Below are positions 21,299-31,126 of a DNA stretch of 64,000 bases, piece by piece (the first letter of the stretch is position 1; each line of letters begins with the position of its first letter). Under the pieces are notes generated by a model. It was given only the letters and a program-made list of their open reading frames with translations, was not told the origin of the DNA and searched no databases. Source of the stretch: Acetobacter okinawensis JCM 25146 (lineage in GTDB: Bacteria; Pseudomonadota; Alphaproteobacteria; Acetobacterales; Acetobacteraceae); NCBI RefSeq assembly GCF_000613865.1, contig NZ_BAJU01000008.1, positions 24,171-88,170 of the forward strand. The letters are read 5' to 3'. The position numbers and the translations under genes are program-made.

Positions 21299-21310
21299 TT
21301 GTATGTACAA
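21299..21310 (-). promoter_or_regulatory. Predicted HutC operator before hutH
   Basis: TTGTATGTACAA, a perfect 12-bp palindrome, sits between hutC and hutH, 24 bp upstream of the hutH ATG. The sequence matches the TGTAT-TACA form known for HutC operators in proteobacteria. Confidence 0.8.
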
Positions 21311-21366
21311 GTATGTTTCATGCTATTTTCCACGCTGTCAATCAGACAATACGGAGCCTGCCCCGA

Positions 21367-22092
21367 TTAGGGTTTGTAATGCCCACCAAAGCTGTAACGG
21401 TTGCCGGGGTAGGTAAAAATCCCTTTCATAACGACATGATTGTCCACCCATGTGCGCCGGACAAGTTGCAGGCAGGCATCATGCTGGCCAATCTGCAAAT
21501 CCTTGGACATGCTGGGGGAGGGGGAGACAGCAAATACCACGTGTTCAATTTCCTCTGGGCCCGCAATGCCAAACAGGTAGCGGTGGGGAATGGTCGTGGT
21601 AAAATCCTGCTCCAGATAATCCGGTGCAAAGGAGGGCAGAACAAAGCGTTCTTCTAGCTGGAGTGGGGTGTCGTCTTCGTAATGCACAATCAGGGAGCGA
21701 AAAAGCCGCGCTCCCGGTCGCAGGTCAAAGGCAATGGCCAGATCACTGTTGGCCCGGATCATTTCCAGCGCCAGAACCTGAGCGCGGTAGTTGTTGCCGC
21801 TGGCAACAATGTCATCAACAATATCGCGGATTTCCAGCAGTTCTACCCGTTTGGCTGGTTTGGCCACAAAGGTGCCAACCCCTTGTGCGCGTGTCACAAT
21901 ACCGTCTGCTGTCAGTTCACGTAGGGCGCGATGCACCGTCATGCGTGAAATGCCAAGTTGTTCAACAAGTTCGTTCTCGGAAGGAAGGCGGTAGCCAACA
22001 TTCCATTCCCCCTTGTTAATACGGTCGGTAATAAAGGTTTTGACCTGTACATAACGAGAGGCAGAACGGTTTTTTTTCAGAGTCTGTGACAC
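21367..22092 (-). CDS. hutC: Histidine-utilisation repressor HutC (GntR family)
   Basis: Urocanate-responsive repressor of hut genes in known systems. From the GTG at 22092 (GGA 6-8 bases ahead) it gives 241 residues: an N-terminal winged helix (VKTFITDRINKGEW, LPSENELVEQLGISRMTVHRAL near residues 20-60) and a C-terminal UTRA ligand domain (FRSLIVHYEDDTPLQLEERFV and a closing YPGNRYSFGGHYKP). The open frame extends upstream to 22617 across hutD, but that part is antisense. It is divergent from hutD and upstream of hutH. Confidence 0.93.
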   Translation of the reverse strand: MSQTLKKNRSASRYVQVKTFITDRINKGEWNVGYRLPSENELVEQLGISRMTVHRALRELTADGIVTRAQGVGTFVAKPAKRVELLEIRDIVDDIVASGNNYRAQVLALEMIRANSDLAIAFDLRPGARLFRSLIVHYEDDTPLQLEERFVLPSFAPDYLEQDFTTTIPHRYLFGIAGPEEIEHVVFAVSPSPSMSKDLQIGQHDACLQLVRRTWVDNHVVMKGIFTYPGNRYSFGGHYKP

Positions 22093-22183
22093 GGTTATTC
22101 CATGAAATCGTTGCCTGATTGCGCACACCTTAGCATTGGTGGCGCAAAAAGCGAGCATAGGAAAATTATGGGAATGCGGTACA

Positions 22184-22202
22184 TTGTATTTACCGCCTAC
22201 AA
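22184..22202. promoter_or_regulatory. Degenerate HutC-like site between hutC and hutD
   Basis: TTGTATTTACC shares nine or ten of twelve positions with the clear boxes elsewhere and contains TTGTA and TACAA half-sites separated by nine bases. Position in the divergent hutC/hutD gap fits autoregulation, but the match is imperfect. Confidence 0.4.
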
Positions 22203-22278
22203 TACGACCCTGCCGTATTGACATTGCCTGCCCGGGAAAACCAATAAAGACAGTTTGATTGTATAAGGTATCGCGAGC

Positions 22279-22845
22279 ATGTCTCAGGCTGTTTTTTTTG
22301 AGGATTGTAACTGGGAGCCTTGGAAAAACGGACAGGGGCTGACCCGTGTGCTGGGGGGTGATGCCACATGGCGGCTCAGTCTGGCAGAAATCCGGACGTC
22401 CTCCAGCTTCTCCATTTTTGAGGGGCTGACGCGCGAAATTGGTCTGATGCGTGGCCATGGCCTTTCTCTTCAGCCACAGGATCAGGCGCTTGCCCCCATG
22501 GTGCTGGATAGGGCTGGTGTGTGTTTTGCTTTTTCTGGCAATCTTGCGCTGACTGGCATGCTGCATGATGGCCCGGTGCAGGTGCTGAACCTGATGTACG
22601 GTGCCGGGCAGCGCCATCTATTGCGCCCGATAACACAGGCATGCAGGGTGGACGGTCTGCTCGCTCTTGTGCCTGTGCGGGGTGTCTGGCGTATTGGTGC
22701 CGTGCCGCCAGAGGAGGAGGTGCGCGTTGCAGCGGGAGCCTCCTTTTTACGCTCTTCCACCCCGCAGACGTTGGATTTGGCCCCGGAAGAGGGGGAGGCC
22801 CCGTTGGCCTATGGTGTGTTCGCTGTAACAGATGGGGCGGGCTGA
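22279..22845 (+). CDS. hutD: HutD family protein
   Basis: A 188-residue double cupin-like protein. The opening W-x-P-W-K-N-G-Q-G-L-T, followed by W-R-L-S-L-A-E-I and F-S-I-F-E-G-L-T-R, is the family signature. In Pseudomonas HutD is thought to limit hut activity by binding an intermediate; its exact role is unsettled. It is divergent from hutC. The ATG at 22279 is preceded by a weak GGTATCGCGAG site. Confidence 0.92.
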   Translation: MSQAVFFEDCNWEPWKNGQGLTRVLGGDATWRLSLAEIRTSSSFSIFEGLTREIGLMRGHGLSLQPQDQALAPMVLDRAGVCFAFSGNLALTGMLHDGPVQVLNLMYGAGQRHLLRPITQACRVDGLLALVPVRGVWRIGAVPPEEEVRVAAGASFLRSSTPQTLDLAPEEGEAPLAYGVFAVTDGAG

Positions 22846-22911
22846 AGGCTTAGGGGCAAATGCCCCGGTGGCACGGTTTGGTAAAGTGCCGCCGGGGTGT
22901 GTTGCGCGCTT

Positions 22912-23711
22912 TTACCTGTCAGGCCGGTAGGCAATGGCAAGTTTGAGCAGGCCTTCTATTAACTGGCCAAGCTGGGCTGCGGCGGGCAGGCTCATGGGCC
23001 ATGGTGCATCCTCGCTGGCAAGGTAGGCGGACTGGGCCAGCTCAAGCTGCACGGCATGGATGCCGTTCTGTGGCTGCCCGTAATGGCGGGTTGTATATCC
23101 ACCCTTGAAGCGACCATTGAGCACATGCGTGTAGTTGCTGTTTTGTGCTGCGTGCTGCACAAGCTGCTCCGCCAAACTGGCTGCACAGCTTGCGCCGCTG
23201 TTTGTGCCAAAGTTAAGGGTCGGGAGCGTACCTTCAAACAGATGCGGAATCTGCGAGCGGATGGAATGCGCATCCCACAGGATAGCCCAGCCCCATTTGG
23301 CCCGTAGTCGCTCCAGTTCCGCTGTTATGGCGTTGTGGTAGGGGTGCCAGTACGAGCTGATACGCTCCTGTATTTCGGCCTCGTCCGGCTCCTGCCCGGC
23401 CAGATAAAGGGGGGTACCATCAAAGGTATGTGTTGGCACAACACCTGTGCTGGGGCGGCCGGGGTAGAGCACCGCATTGTCCGCCCCCCTGTTCAGGTCC
23501 GTGACATAGCGTGAATAGCGTGCCCGCAGGTGCTGGCACCCAGTGTGTGTGCGCAGGCGTAAAGGTGGTCCACGTACCAGTCCGTGTCCGGCAGTGTGCG
23601 TGCATTAGGTGTCAGGCGCGCCTCCATGCCGGGGGCGAGCAGGGTGCCAGAGTGGGGAATAGTGACCAGAAGAGGCAACTGACCGGGAGAATACGTAAAA
23701 ATATCGCTCAT
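22912..23711 (-). pseudogene. hutG: N-formylglutamate deformylase HutG, frameshifted near 23529
   Basis: Hydrolyses N-formylglutamate to formate and glutamate, the last step of the HutF-type histidine route. The N-terminal frame (from 23711) has LLVTIPHSG and PDTDWYVDHLY; the second frame carries on with LYPGRPSTGVVP, AILWDAHSIRSQ, NFGTNSGASC and GGYTTRHYG, all deformylase motifs including the D-x-H metal site. The two join if the GG at 23529-23530 is GGG, giving A-S-T-L-R-A-R-Y-S-R-Y-V-T-D-L-N-R-G. With that base the protein is about 266 residues, the normal size. It probably forms an operon with hutF (20-bp gap). Confidence 0.88.
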
Positions 23712-23731
23712 GCTTTTGGGCCTGCTTGGAG

Positions 23732-25099
23732 TTAATTGGACAGGAGCGGACGCACCGCCTGACGGAACGCCTGACGCAGGGCGGTGGCGTTGTGGTGTTG
23801 TCTGTCACGCACGCGCCATTGCCCGGCACTCATCACATGCAGCACCGGCGGCGCTGTCTGCGAGAAAATGGCAGCGTCCAGCACATCATCCCCCATCAGG
23901 TCGGGGAGGAGAAACGCCTCTGTATCCAGCACGCACAGGTCCGCGCGGGCTCCGGCTTGCAGGCCCCACTCAGGCAGGCCACAGGCCTGTGCGCCGCCTT
24001 TCAGGCTCTCGCGGTAGAGCCAGCCGCCGGTAGAGCCAAGATGCTTCGATGGTAGGCCGACGCAGCGCTTCTGGTGGTGCAGGCGCTGGCTGTATTCCAA
24101 AATCCGCAATTCCTCCCATGGGCTGAGAAGAATATTACTGTCGCTCCCCAGCCCGAAGCGGCCATTATGGCTGACGTAGTCTGCCAGAGGGAAAATACCA
24201 TCGCCCAGATTGGCTTCCGTAATCGGGCAAAGGCCCGCTATGGCCCCACTTTTTGCCAGAGCCTGTGTTTCGGCTTCAGTCAGATGGGTGGCATGCACAA
24301 GGCACCAGCGTGCATCGACCGGGGCGTGGGTGAGCAGATGCTCCACCGGGCGCTGGCCGGTTGCCGCTATGCAGTCCCGCACTTCCTGCATCTGTTCTGC
24401 AATATGGATGTGGACGGGCGTATGCGGGCCTGCAATGCGTAGCATGTCGGCGACCGTATCGAGTGCTACAGCGCGGAGTGAATGCAGGCCAACACCTACC
24501 CTGACCAGTTTAGAATCCTGTGTGGCTGCCTGTGTGGCGGTTACAATATCGGCGATGAGTTCTGGCGTGCTGGCAAAGCGTTTTTGGGCATCTTGCAGTG
24601 GTTTTTGCCAAAGCGCATAGGTGTACAGTGTGGGTAGCAGGGTCAGGCCCATGCCCGCTTCTTCCGCCGCATTGGCCAGACAGAGGGAGAGTGTGGCCTT
24701 CTGGGCATAGGCCGCGCCGTCATGCGCGTTGTGCAGGTAATGGAATTCAGCAACCTGCGTGTACCCTGCACACAGCATTTCTGCATACAGGTAAGCGGAG
24801 ATGGCGTGCATCTGCTCGGGCGTTATGCGGTGCGCGAGCTGATACATGAGCTTGCGCCATGTCCAGAATGTATCGTCCGGGTTGGCGCGTTTTTCCCCCA
24901 GACCGGACATGGCGCGCTGGAAGGCGTGTGAGTGCAGGTTGGGCATGGGTGGCACAACACAGGCTACCTGCTCCACGCCTGCGGGGGCTGCGCTGTTGGG
25001 CGTAACCTTTGCAAAGGTGCCGTCCTTGGCAAGAGTTATTGTAACATTCTGGTGCCATCCATCGGGGAGGAGGGCCTGTCGTGCAAAAAGATCGGACAT
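23732..25099 (-). CDS. hutF: Formimidoylglutamate deiminase
   Basis: Amidohydrolase that converts N-formimidoyl-L-glutamate to N-formyl-L-glutamate and ammonia. From the ATG at 25099 (MSDLFARQALLPDGW) it is 455 residues. It has the metal-binding N-L-H-S-H-A-F-Q-R-A near residue 65, FHYLHNAHDG near residue 130, a conserved H-I-A-E-Q near residue 240, and LGSDSNILLSPWEELR near residue 315. It pairs with hutG and is divergent from hutI across a HutC box, which fixes the pathway as the two-step deiminase/deformylase variant. Confidence 0.95.
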   Translation of the reverse strand: MSDLFARQALLPDGWHQNVTITLAKDGTFAKVTPNSAAPAGVEQVACVVPPMPNLHSHAFQRAMSGLGEKRANPDDTFWTWRKLMYQLAHRITPEQMHAISAYLYAEMLCAGYTQVAEFHYLHNAHDGAAYAQKATLSLCLANAAEEAGMGLTLLPTLYTYALWQKPLQDAQKRFASTPELIADIVTATQAATQDSKLVRVGVGLHSLRAVALDTVADMLRIAGPHTPVHIHIAEQMQEVRDCIAATGQRPVEHLLTHAPVDARWCLVHATHLTEAETQALAKSGAIAGLCPITEANLGDGIFPLADYVSHNGRFGLGSDSNILLSPWEELRILEYSQRLHHQKRCVGLPSKHLGSTGGWLYRESLKGGAQACGLPEWGLQAGARADLCVLDTEAFLLPDLMGDDVLDAAIFSQTAPPVLHVMSAGQWRVRDRQHHNATALRQAFRQAVRPLLSN

Positions 25100-25172
25100 C
25101 TGAAGTTCTGCGAGCTCAAGCAAGGGTTCACCACAACGGGTCTGTTTCGAAACTATAACGGAATTGACATAG

Positions 25173-25185
25173 TTGTATATACATA
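25173..25185. promoter_or_regulatory. Predicted HutC operator between hutF and hutI
   Basis: TTGTATATACATA with the palindromic core TGTATATACA (25174-25183) lies in the 123-bp divergent gap, so one site could control both hutFG and hutI. The same 10-mer appears upstream of the second ammonia-lyase operon. Confidence 0.8.
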
Positions 25186-25222
25186 TATTGCTGGGTCAGT
25201 CGAAGAATAAAAGGAACAGGCT

Positions 25223-26491
25223 ATGACGTGGGATACTTTGTGGCTGGACGTCCATCTGGCGACCTCTGACCCAGAGCGGATATCCGGGGAGGATGGCTTT
25301 GGCTGCATACGCAATGGCGCTCTGGCTGTGCAGGACGGCAAGATTGCATGGGTCGGGGCTATGGAGGATCTGCCTGCCTCCGCCCATACGCTTGCGCGCG
25401 AACTGCGCCACGGGCAGGGACTGTGGATGACGCCTGGTCTGGTGGATGCGCATACGCATGTTGTTTTTGGTGGTGACCGGAGTGCCGAGTTCTCCCTCCG
25501 CCTTCATGGCGTGTCGTATGAGGAGATTGCGCGTCAGGGCGGGGGAATTCTCTCCACGGTCCGGGCCACGCGTGATGCCACGGAGGAGGAGTTACTCCAT
25601 AAGGCCATCCCCCGTGTGCAGGAGATGATTGCGTCGGGCACAACGGCCATAGAGGTCAAATCCGGTTATGGTCTGCGCACGCGTGATGAGTTGAAGCAAC
25701 TGCGCGTTGCGCGGGAACTGGCGCGCCGCTTGCCTGTACATGTACACACCACGTTTTTGGGTGCGCACGCTCTGCCAGAAGAATACGTTGGCCGCGCTGA
25801 CGAGTACATCCGCCACCTGAGTGAAGAGATGCTGCCATGCCTGATGGCAGAAAATCTGGTAGATAGTCTGGATGTTTTTTGTGAAAATATAGCGTTTTCC
25901 ACAGAACAGGCCGAAAAACTGTTCAGCAGGGCGCAGGAGCTCAAGCTGCCCGTGCGTATTCATGCCGACCAGTTGTCGGCCAGTGGCGGCGGGCTGCTGG
26001 CTGCGCGTTACGGTGCGCTGTCTGCTGACCATCTGGAATATGTGAATGAGGAAGCCGTAAGCTGTATGGCGCAGGCTGGCACAGTTGCTATGCTGCTGCC
26101 CGGCGCATTCTACTTTATCCGGGAGAGCAAGGTGCCTCCTATCAATCTGTTCCGTCACTATGGTGTACCCATGGGGCTGGCAACGGACTGCAACCCCGGA
26201 ACTTCCCCCATATTAAGCCTGCCCGGTGTAATGAACATGGCCTGCACATTGTTCAGAATGACACCGGAGGAAACATTCAGGGCCGTCACAACCGTAGGTG
26301 CGCGCGCACTGGGGCTGGAGCAAAGTCTGGGTATGCTCAAGCCCGGCTGTCAGGCGGATATGGCCCTATGGGACATGGCAGGCCCCCATGAACTGTCTTA
26401 CTGGATCGGGGGCAGAAAACCACGTGGGGTCATTTTTGGTGGCCGTGTGGTGGTGGACCCACAGAACTGCGCGCTATCCCCTGCCGTATAG
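25223..26491 (+). CDS. hutI: Imidazolonepropionase
   Basis: Opens the ring of 4-imidazolone-5-propionate to give N-formimidoyl-L-glutamate. It is 422 residues, with the amidohydrolase metal motif [13 protein letters not shown] near residue 75, a KSGYGL segment near residue 145, [11 protein letters not shown] near residue 180, and the ligand region [13 protein letters not shown] near residue 325. It follows a good AGGAACAGG ribosome site and is intact. Divergent from hutF with the HutC box between them. Confidence 0.97.
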   Translation: MTWDTLWLDVHLATSDPERISGEDGFGCIRNGALAVQDGKIAWVGAMEDLPASAHTLARELRHGQGLWMTPGLVDAHTHVVFGGDRSAEFSLRLHGVSYEEIARQGGGILSTVRATRDATEEELLHKAIPRVQEMIASGTTAIEVKSGYGLRTRDELKQLRVARELARRLPVHVHTTFLGAHALPEEYVGRADEYIRHLSEEMLPCLMAENLVDSLDVFCENIAFSTEQAEKLFSRAQELKLPVRIHADQLSASGGGLLAARYGALSADHLEYVNEEAVSCMAQAGTVAMLLPGAFYFIRESKVPPINLFRHYGVPMGLATDCNPGTSPILSLPGVMNMACTLFRMTPEETFRAVTTVGARALGLEQSLGMLKPGCQADMALWDMAGPHELSYWIGGRKPRGVIFGGRVVVDPQNCALSPAV

Positions 26492-26508
26492 TCCAGCAAA
26501 GATGTGTT

Positions 26509-26529
26509 GGGGGCAGGCCCGCTGCCCCC
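26509..26529. terminator. Possible terminator hairpin between hutI and the CoA operon
   Basis: GGGGGCAG and CTGCCCCC form an 8-bp GC stem with a 5-nt loop in the convergent gap. There is no T-tract on either strand, so termination is only a guess. Confidence 0.35.
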
Positions 26530-26605
26530 GGCATGTCTGGTAGAGAGTGCTGGTAGCAGGCACAAAGCCGGGTTGCAGGGCGCTGCCTTGTAGTGGCGTC
26601 TGATT

Positions 26606-27379
26606 TTAACGTCCGTGAAAAATAGGCTTGGTTTTGCTTGCAAGGGCACTCAAGCCCGCCTGCCGGTCCTCGCTCGCGGCGACCAGTGCGGAGAGTGTAC
26701 GTTCATATTTGATGCCCGCAGTAAGCGGCATGTCATAGCTGGCCAGCAGGGCCGCTTTGGCCATGTGTGTAGCCAGCGGGCCAGCCTGAGCAATGCGTTC
26801 GGCCACTGCCATGGCGGTGGAGACGGCCTCGCCTGCTTGTGTTATCTGGCTGACCAGCCCTTGTGTGCAGGCTTCTGTTGCCGTGAGCCTGCGCCCGGCC
26901 AGAACCATTTCCATGGCAAGGGACTTGCCTAGTGTGCGGGTCAGCCTTTGTGTGGCTCCTGCACCGGGGATAATGCCCAGTGTGGTTTCAGGCAGCCCAA
27001 AAACAGCGTCTGGGGCTGCAATAATAATATCGCACGCCATCAGCAGTTCCAGTCCGCCGCCCAGCGCATAGCCCTGCACTGCGGCTATGATCGGGGTCTG
27101 GCAGGCGGCAATCTGGTCCCAGTGTTCGCTAAATCCGCTGGTGTACAGGGCTATGGCGCCACTCTGGGCAAGTGTGCCCACATCCGCCCCGGCGGCAAAG
27201 GCGCGTGCCTGCCCGCAGATGACAATGGCCCGCACATCTGTAGCTGCATCGTATTCCCGTATGGTTGCGACAAGTTCGGCCAGCATAGGCAGGCTGAGCG
27301 CGTTCAGCTTTTGGGGGCGGTTGAGGGTAATCTGCCCGATACAGCCCTGTTTTTGCTTGAGGATGAGTGGTTCAGTCAT
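26606..27379 (-). CDS. Enoyl-CoA hydratase/isomerase family protein
   Basis: Crotonase-fold enzyme of 257 residues from the ATG at 27379. The oxyanion-hole stretch FAAGADVGTL is near residue 65. Both catalytic Glu positions of true hydratases are present: one in LGGGLELLMACDI, the other in GLPETTLGIIPGAGATQRL. It should add water to a trans-2-enoyl-CoA. The start overlaps the preceding 3-hydroxyacyl-CoA dehydrogenase by 8 bp, implying translational coupling. As the last gene of the lyase-initiated operon, its substrate may be an acrylyl-CoA derived from an amino acid. Confidence 0.9.
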   Translation of the reverse strand: MTEPLILKQKQGCIGQITLNRPQKLNALSLPMLAELVATIREYDAATDVRAIVICGQARAFAAGADVGTLAQSGAIALYTSGFSEHWDQIAACQTPIIAAVQGYALGGGLELLMACDIIIAAPDAVFGLPETTLGIIPGAGATQRLTRTLGKSLAMEMVLAGRRLTATEACTQGLVSQITQAGEAVSTAMAVAERIAQAGPLATHMAKAALLASYDMPLTAGIKYERTLSALVAASEDRQAGLSALASKTKPIFHGR

Positions 27380-28286
27380 GGCTAGCGACCTTGCGTGCAT
27401 GGGTGACCATCTGGTCTCGTCTGCTGCGGGCGGATGCAGCACTTTCTTCCGTCCACGGGTAAAAACCCCGTCCGGTTTTGGTGCCGAGTGCGCCTTCAGC
27501 AACCCGTTGCGTTACCAGAGCAGGAATATCCGTGGCGTTGCTCAGGGCGGGCATAAGAATGGCGGAGACATTTTTCACCGTATCCAGTCCGGCCATGTCC
27601 ATCAGGCGTAATGGCCCACATGCGGACCAGCGCGGCGCCAGTGTGCTCTCAACCGCCAGGTCCACATCGGCCATGCTGGCAACCCCCTGTTCGACCAGAA
27701 AAAGGGCCTCGCGCAGCATGGCGTATTGCAGGCGGTTGACCACAAAGCCCGGACAGTCCTGACGGACGATGATGGAGGCTTTACCCGCAGCTTTGGCTAG
27801 TGCTTGTGCCTGAGCCACAACGTCATCCGCTGTTGCTTCCCCCAGCACAATTTCCACCAGTGGCATGACCTGAGGGGGGTTGAACCAGTGTATGCCAATC
27901 AACCTTTGTGGGCAGCGCAGGGCTGTCGCCAGTTGGGTAATGGGCACGCTGGAGGTGTTGGTGCTTAACAGGCAGGTTGGTGGAACCTGTTGTTCAACCT
28001 CCCGCAGAACTGTTTTTTTCAGTTCAGGGTTTTCAGCCAGATTTTCACTGACCACATCGGCATTTTCCAGGCAGGCCTGCAAGGATGTGGTGTAAAGAAC
28101 ATGGGCAGCAGCACTGCCAGCACCGGCCTCTACAATGCTTCTGGCGGTATCCAGCGTGGTCTGACTGCGTGAGTACAGGGCAACCTGCCACCCGAGTGCG
28201 GCAAAGACGCTGGCAATGCCTGCGCCCATGGTCCCCGCACCGACAACGGCAATTTTACTTTGGGTCATGTGTGCGGTGTCCGTCAT
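27372..28286 (-). CDS. 3-hydroxyacyl-CoA dehydrogenase family protein
   Basis: NAD-dependent oxidation of 3-hydroxyacyl-CoA to 3-oxoacyl-CoA. It has 304 residues: Rossmann fold GAGTMGAGIA near residue 17, NTSSVPIT near residue 110, the catalytic-His region GIHWFNPPQVMPLVE near residue 130, and the C-terminal domain with PGFVVNRL and GTKTGRGFYPW. There is no fused hydratase, so it acts with the separate crotonase downstream. A second Met (MTQSKIAVVG) six codons in is an alternative start. Confidence 0.92.
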   Translation of the reverse strand: MTDTAHMTQSKIAVVGAGTMGAGIASVFAALGWQVALYSRSQTTLDTARSIVEAGAGSAAAHVLYTTSLQACLENADVVSENLAENPELKKTVLREVEQQVPPTCLLSTNTSSVPITQLATALRCPQRLIGIHWFNPPQVMPLVEIVLGEATADDVVAQAQALAKAAGKASIIVRQDCPGFVVNRLQYAMLREALFLVEQGVASMADVDLAVESTLAPRWSACGPLRLMDMAGLDTVKNVSAILMPALSNATDIPALVTQRVAEGALGTKTGRGFYPWTEESAASARSRRDQMVTHARKVASHD

Positions 28287-28304
28287 TGTCTGTTCTGCCC
28301 GGGC

Positions 28305-29515
28305 TTAAAGCACATGGTCTGCGCGGAGCTGTGCGATCTGCGCGTCCGACAGTTCCAGATCATCGTGCAAGATCGTATCGGTGTGTGCGCCCAGAACCGG
28401 GGCCGCACGCTCTGGCGCGGGGTTGAGCCCATTAAAGCGTACAGGTTGGGGAATAATCTGTATGGGACCGGCAACGGGGTGTTCAACCTGCTTTACAATG
28501 CCGCGCTCCTGCACATGCGGGCTCTGTAGTGCGTCGACAAGGGTGTTGACCGGGGCTGCGGGCACACCTGCTGTGACCAGTATGGTCATGGCCTCCTGCG
28601 TGGTCAGAGTGCTGGACCATGCGCTCAGGATGGTTTTCAGGGTGTCCTGATTCTGGTGGCGCTGTGGGTCGGAACTAAAACGGGGGTCCTGATCCAGCTC
28701 GGGCTGGCCTATGGCTTTTGCTAGGCGTGTAAACAGGCTGTCATTGGCTACGGCAATAACAATCTCCCCATCTGTGGTCGGGAATGTGTCCATCGGAGCG
28801 CTGATGGCATGGGCATTGCCCAGCAGGCCGGGTGGGGGAGCACCCCCCATAAGCTGCGCGAGTGAGACAACCTGAAGCGAAATAACAGCATCCAGCATGG
28901 CCACATCAACATGGGTACCATTACCGCTGATCTGGCGTTGGAGAATGCCTGCCAGTGCGCCCCATGCGCCATACAGGCCGGATACCACATCGGCAATGGG
29001 GTCACCCACCTTGTTGGCCCGGTGGACGGCCAGCCGGTGCTGCTCATAATCCCGCCTATGGCCTGAATGACGTGGTCATAGGCCGCGCGCTGGGCTAGGG
29101 GGCCTTCCTGCCCAAAGCCTGAAATACTGACGTAGACAAGGCGGGGGTTAATGGCGTGGAGGCTGGCATAATCAATGCCCAGACGGGCTGTTACGCCGGG
29201 CCTGAAGTTTTCGACCAGAACATCAGCCTGTTTGACCAGTTTGAGAAAAATGGCCATGCCATCTTCTTTTTTAAGGTCAAGGGTGATGCTTTTTTTACCT
29301 CTGTTGAGGAGCATGAAGTAGGTGCTCTCTCCGTTAAGGTAAGGCCCGAACGCGCGGGAATCATCCCCTCCGTCTGGCCGTTCGATCTTGGTGACATTCG
29401 CCCCAAGGTCTGCCAGCATGGCGGCGCACAAAGGTCCTGCCAGAACCCGGGATAAATCCAGAACCTTAACACCCTGCAATGGCAGGCATGGTGATGATGC
29501 AGCGGTCACGGTCAT
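28305..29515 (-). pseudogene. Class III CoA-transferase (CaiB/BaiF), frameshifted near 29028
   Basis: Moves CoA between carboxylic acids. The first frame has [54 protein letters not shown] and the catalytic-Asp segment [17 protein letters not shown]. The second frame continues with [17 protein letters not shown] and runs to a normal C-terminus. Adding one base in the GGCC at 29028-29031 joins them as [12 protein letters not shown]. The joined length of about 404 residues is typical. Its start overlaps the lyase stop (ATGA type), so it belongs to the same operon and may activate the lyase product to a CoA thioester. Confidence 0.87.
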
Positions 29516-31084
29516 TCTCCTGAGGGTGAGGGGGCCAGAGCGTCCTGCACGCAGGCGCTGAGGACACCCGTGTCCATGAGTGTGCGGATAGCGCCTAGCT
29601 CGGGGTGGAGTGCAGTGTCCGCGTGGCGGGGTGGGACATGGGCGCGAATGGCCTCATACGCTGCCTGCACAGCCCTGCCAGCACGCAGGGGCTGGTGGTA
29701 TTCCAGTGCCTGTGCGGCGCACAGGAACTCTATGCAAATAACATCCAGCGCGTTGTCTGCCGCGGTATGGGCTTTTTGGGCCGCATACACCCCCATGCTG
29801 GTATGGTCTTCCTGCCCGGCACAGGTGGACAGGCTGTTCACGGAGGAGGGAGTGGCAAGGCACCTGTTTTCTGCCGCGGCTGCGGCTGCGGCATAAGGGG
29901 GGATCATCAGGCCGGAAAGCCCACTGCCCTTTGGGGCCAGAAAAGGCGGCAGGCCGCTTAAATACGTGTTGGTCAGCCGGTCGGAGCGGGCTTGCGACAT
30001 GTTGCTGATGGAGCAATGGCAATGGCCAGTGTGTCCAGCGCCAGAGCCGTGGGCGCACCGTGCCCGTTCCCGCCCGGTAGGGCCTCGTAGGTATTGTTGC
30101 GCCAGAAAAAAACCGGGTTGTCGGTTACTGCGTTTATTTCGGTCTCCAGCACCTGCCCGACATAGTGCATGGCGTCCCTGACTGCGCCATGCACCTGTGG
30201 AATGCAGCGCAGGCTGAGCGCATCCTGCAAGCGGTGGTCCCGGTTTGCAGCCATGATCTGGCTGTCGGCCAGAAGCTGCCTGAGAACGGCAGCCGTGTGG
30301 ACCTGCCCCGGATGGGGGCGCAGGCTTTGCAGGTCAGGGTCATAGCCACGGCTGTTCCCACGCAATGCTTCCAGCGTCATACAGCCTGCCAGATCAGCCA
30401 GTTCCACCGCACGGCGGGCTTGCTCAAAGGCCAGAGCACCAATGGCTGTAATCTCATATGTGCCACTGATCAGGGCATGCCCTTCACGCGGGCCGGGGGT
30501 GAGGGGGGTTAACCCGCCCGCTCCATGGCAACACGGCCGGGCAGGCGCTCGCCCCTGTAGGTGGCTTCTCCCTCCCCAAAAATAACCAGACCGATATGGG
30601 CTGTGGCAATCAGGTAGCCCACAGACCCTTTGGAGGGGGAACAGGGAATGACCCCCCTGTTCAGCATGGCCGCCATTGTGGTCACAAGGGCTGTGCCCAC
30701 GCCACTATGGCCTTGCAGGAGTGCACGGAGCATGGTGGCCATAATGGCGCGCACGACCGTGTGGGGGTGTGGCGCGCCTATGCCGCAGGCATGGCTGCGG
30801 AGCATGCCAATCTGAGCATTGCTGATTTCTTCAGCAGAAAGCAGAACCGAGTACTGGTCACCGACCCCTGTGGTCAGGCCATAAACGGGGCGCTTCTGGG
30901 CGATGGCGTCCTGTAGGCTGGCCTGTAGCGCGTGGAGTGCCGCCAGTGCGCCCTCATCCACAACAACAGGTGCTCCATAGGCCACGGCAACGATCTCGGC
31001 AATCGTGGTTGTGTGTGTGCCAAACGTAACAGGTTGAGTGGGGGTGTGCTCTTTTTTACAGGAGGTCTCGTATTGGACGCTCAT
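29512..31084 (-). pseudogene. Second aromatic amino acid (HAL/PAL-type) ammonia-lyase, two frameshifts
   Basis: Three frames form one lyase of about 524 residues: YGLTTGVGDQYS, SHACGIG, SKGSVGYLIATAH, then RLQDALSLRCIPQVHG, AVTDNPVFF, and finally AAAENRCLA and AGQEDHTSMG. The joins need AAA at 30511-30512 (A-G-L-T-P-L-T-P-G) and one more base at 30010-30013 (A-I-A-S-I-S-N-M-S-Q). Like the other lyase here it lacks the Ala-Ser-Gly MIO triad after GSVG (Y-L instead), yet keeps the C-terminal A-E-N and Q-E-D-H. First gene of an operon with CoA-transferase, dehydrogenase and hydratase, behind a HutC box. The substrate may be histidine or another aromatic amino acid. Confidence 0.82.
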
Positions 31085-31126
31085 TGGGCCTGAATCCTAT
31101 TCCGCGCATGCGTACCGCCTCTTTGG

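Noticed and set aside
22863..22897. Terminator between hutD and hutG
   Set aside because: Arms CCCCGGTGGCAC/GTGCCGCCGGGG have a mismatch and no T-tract; too weak to call.
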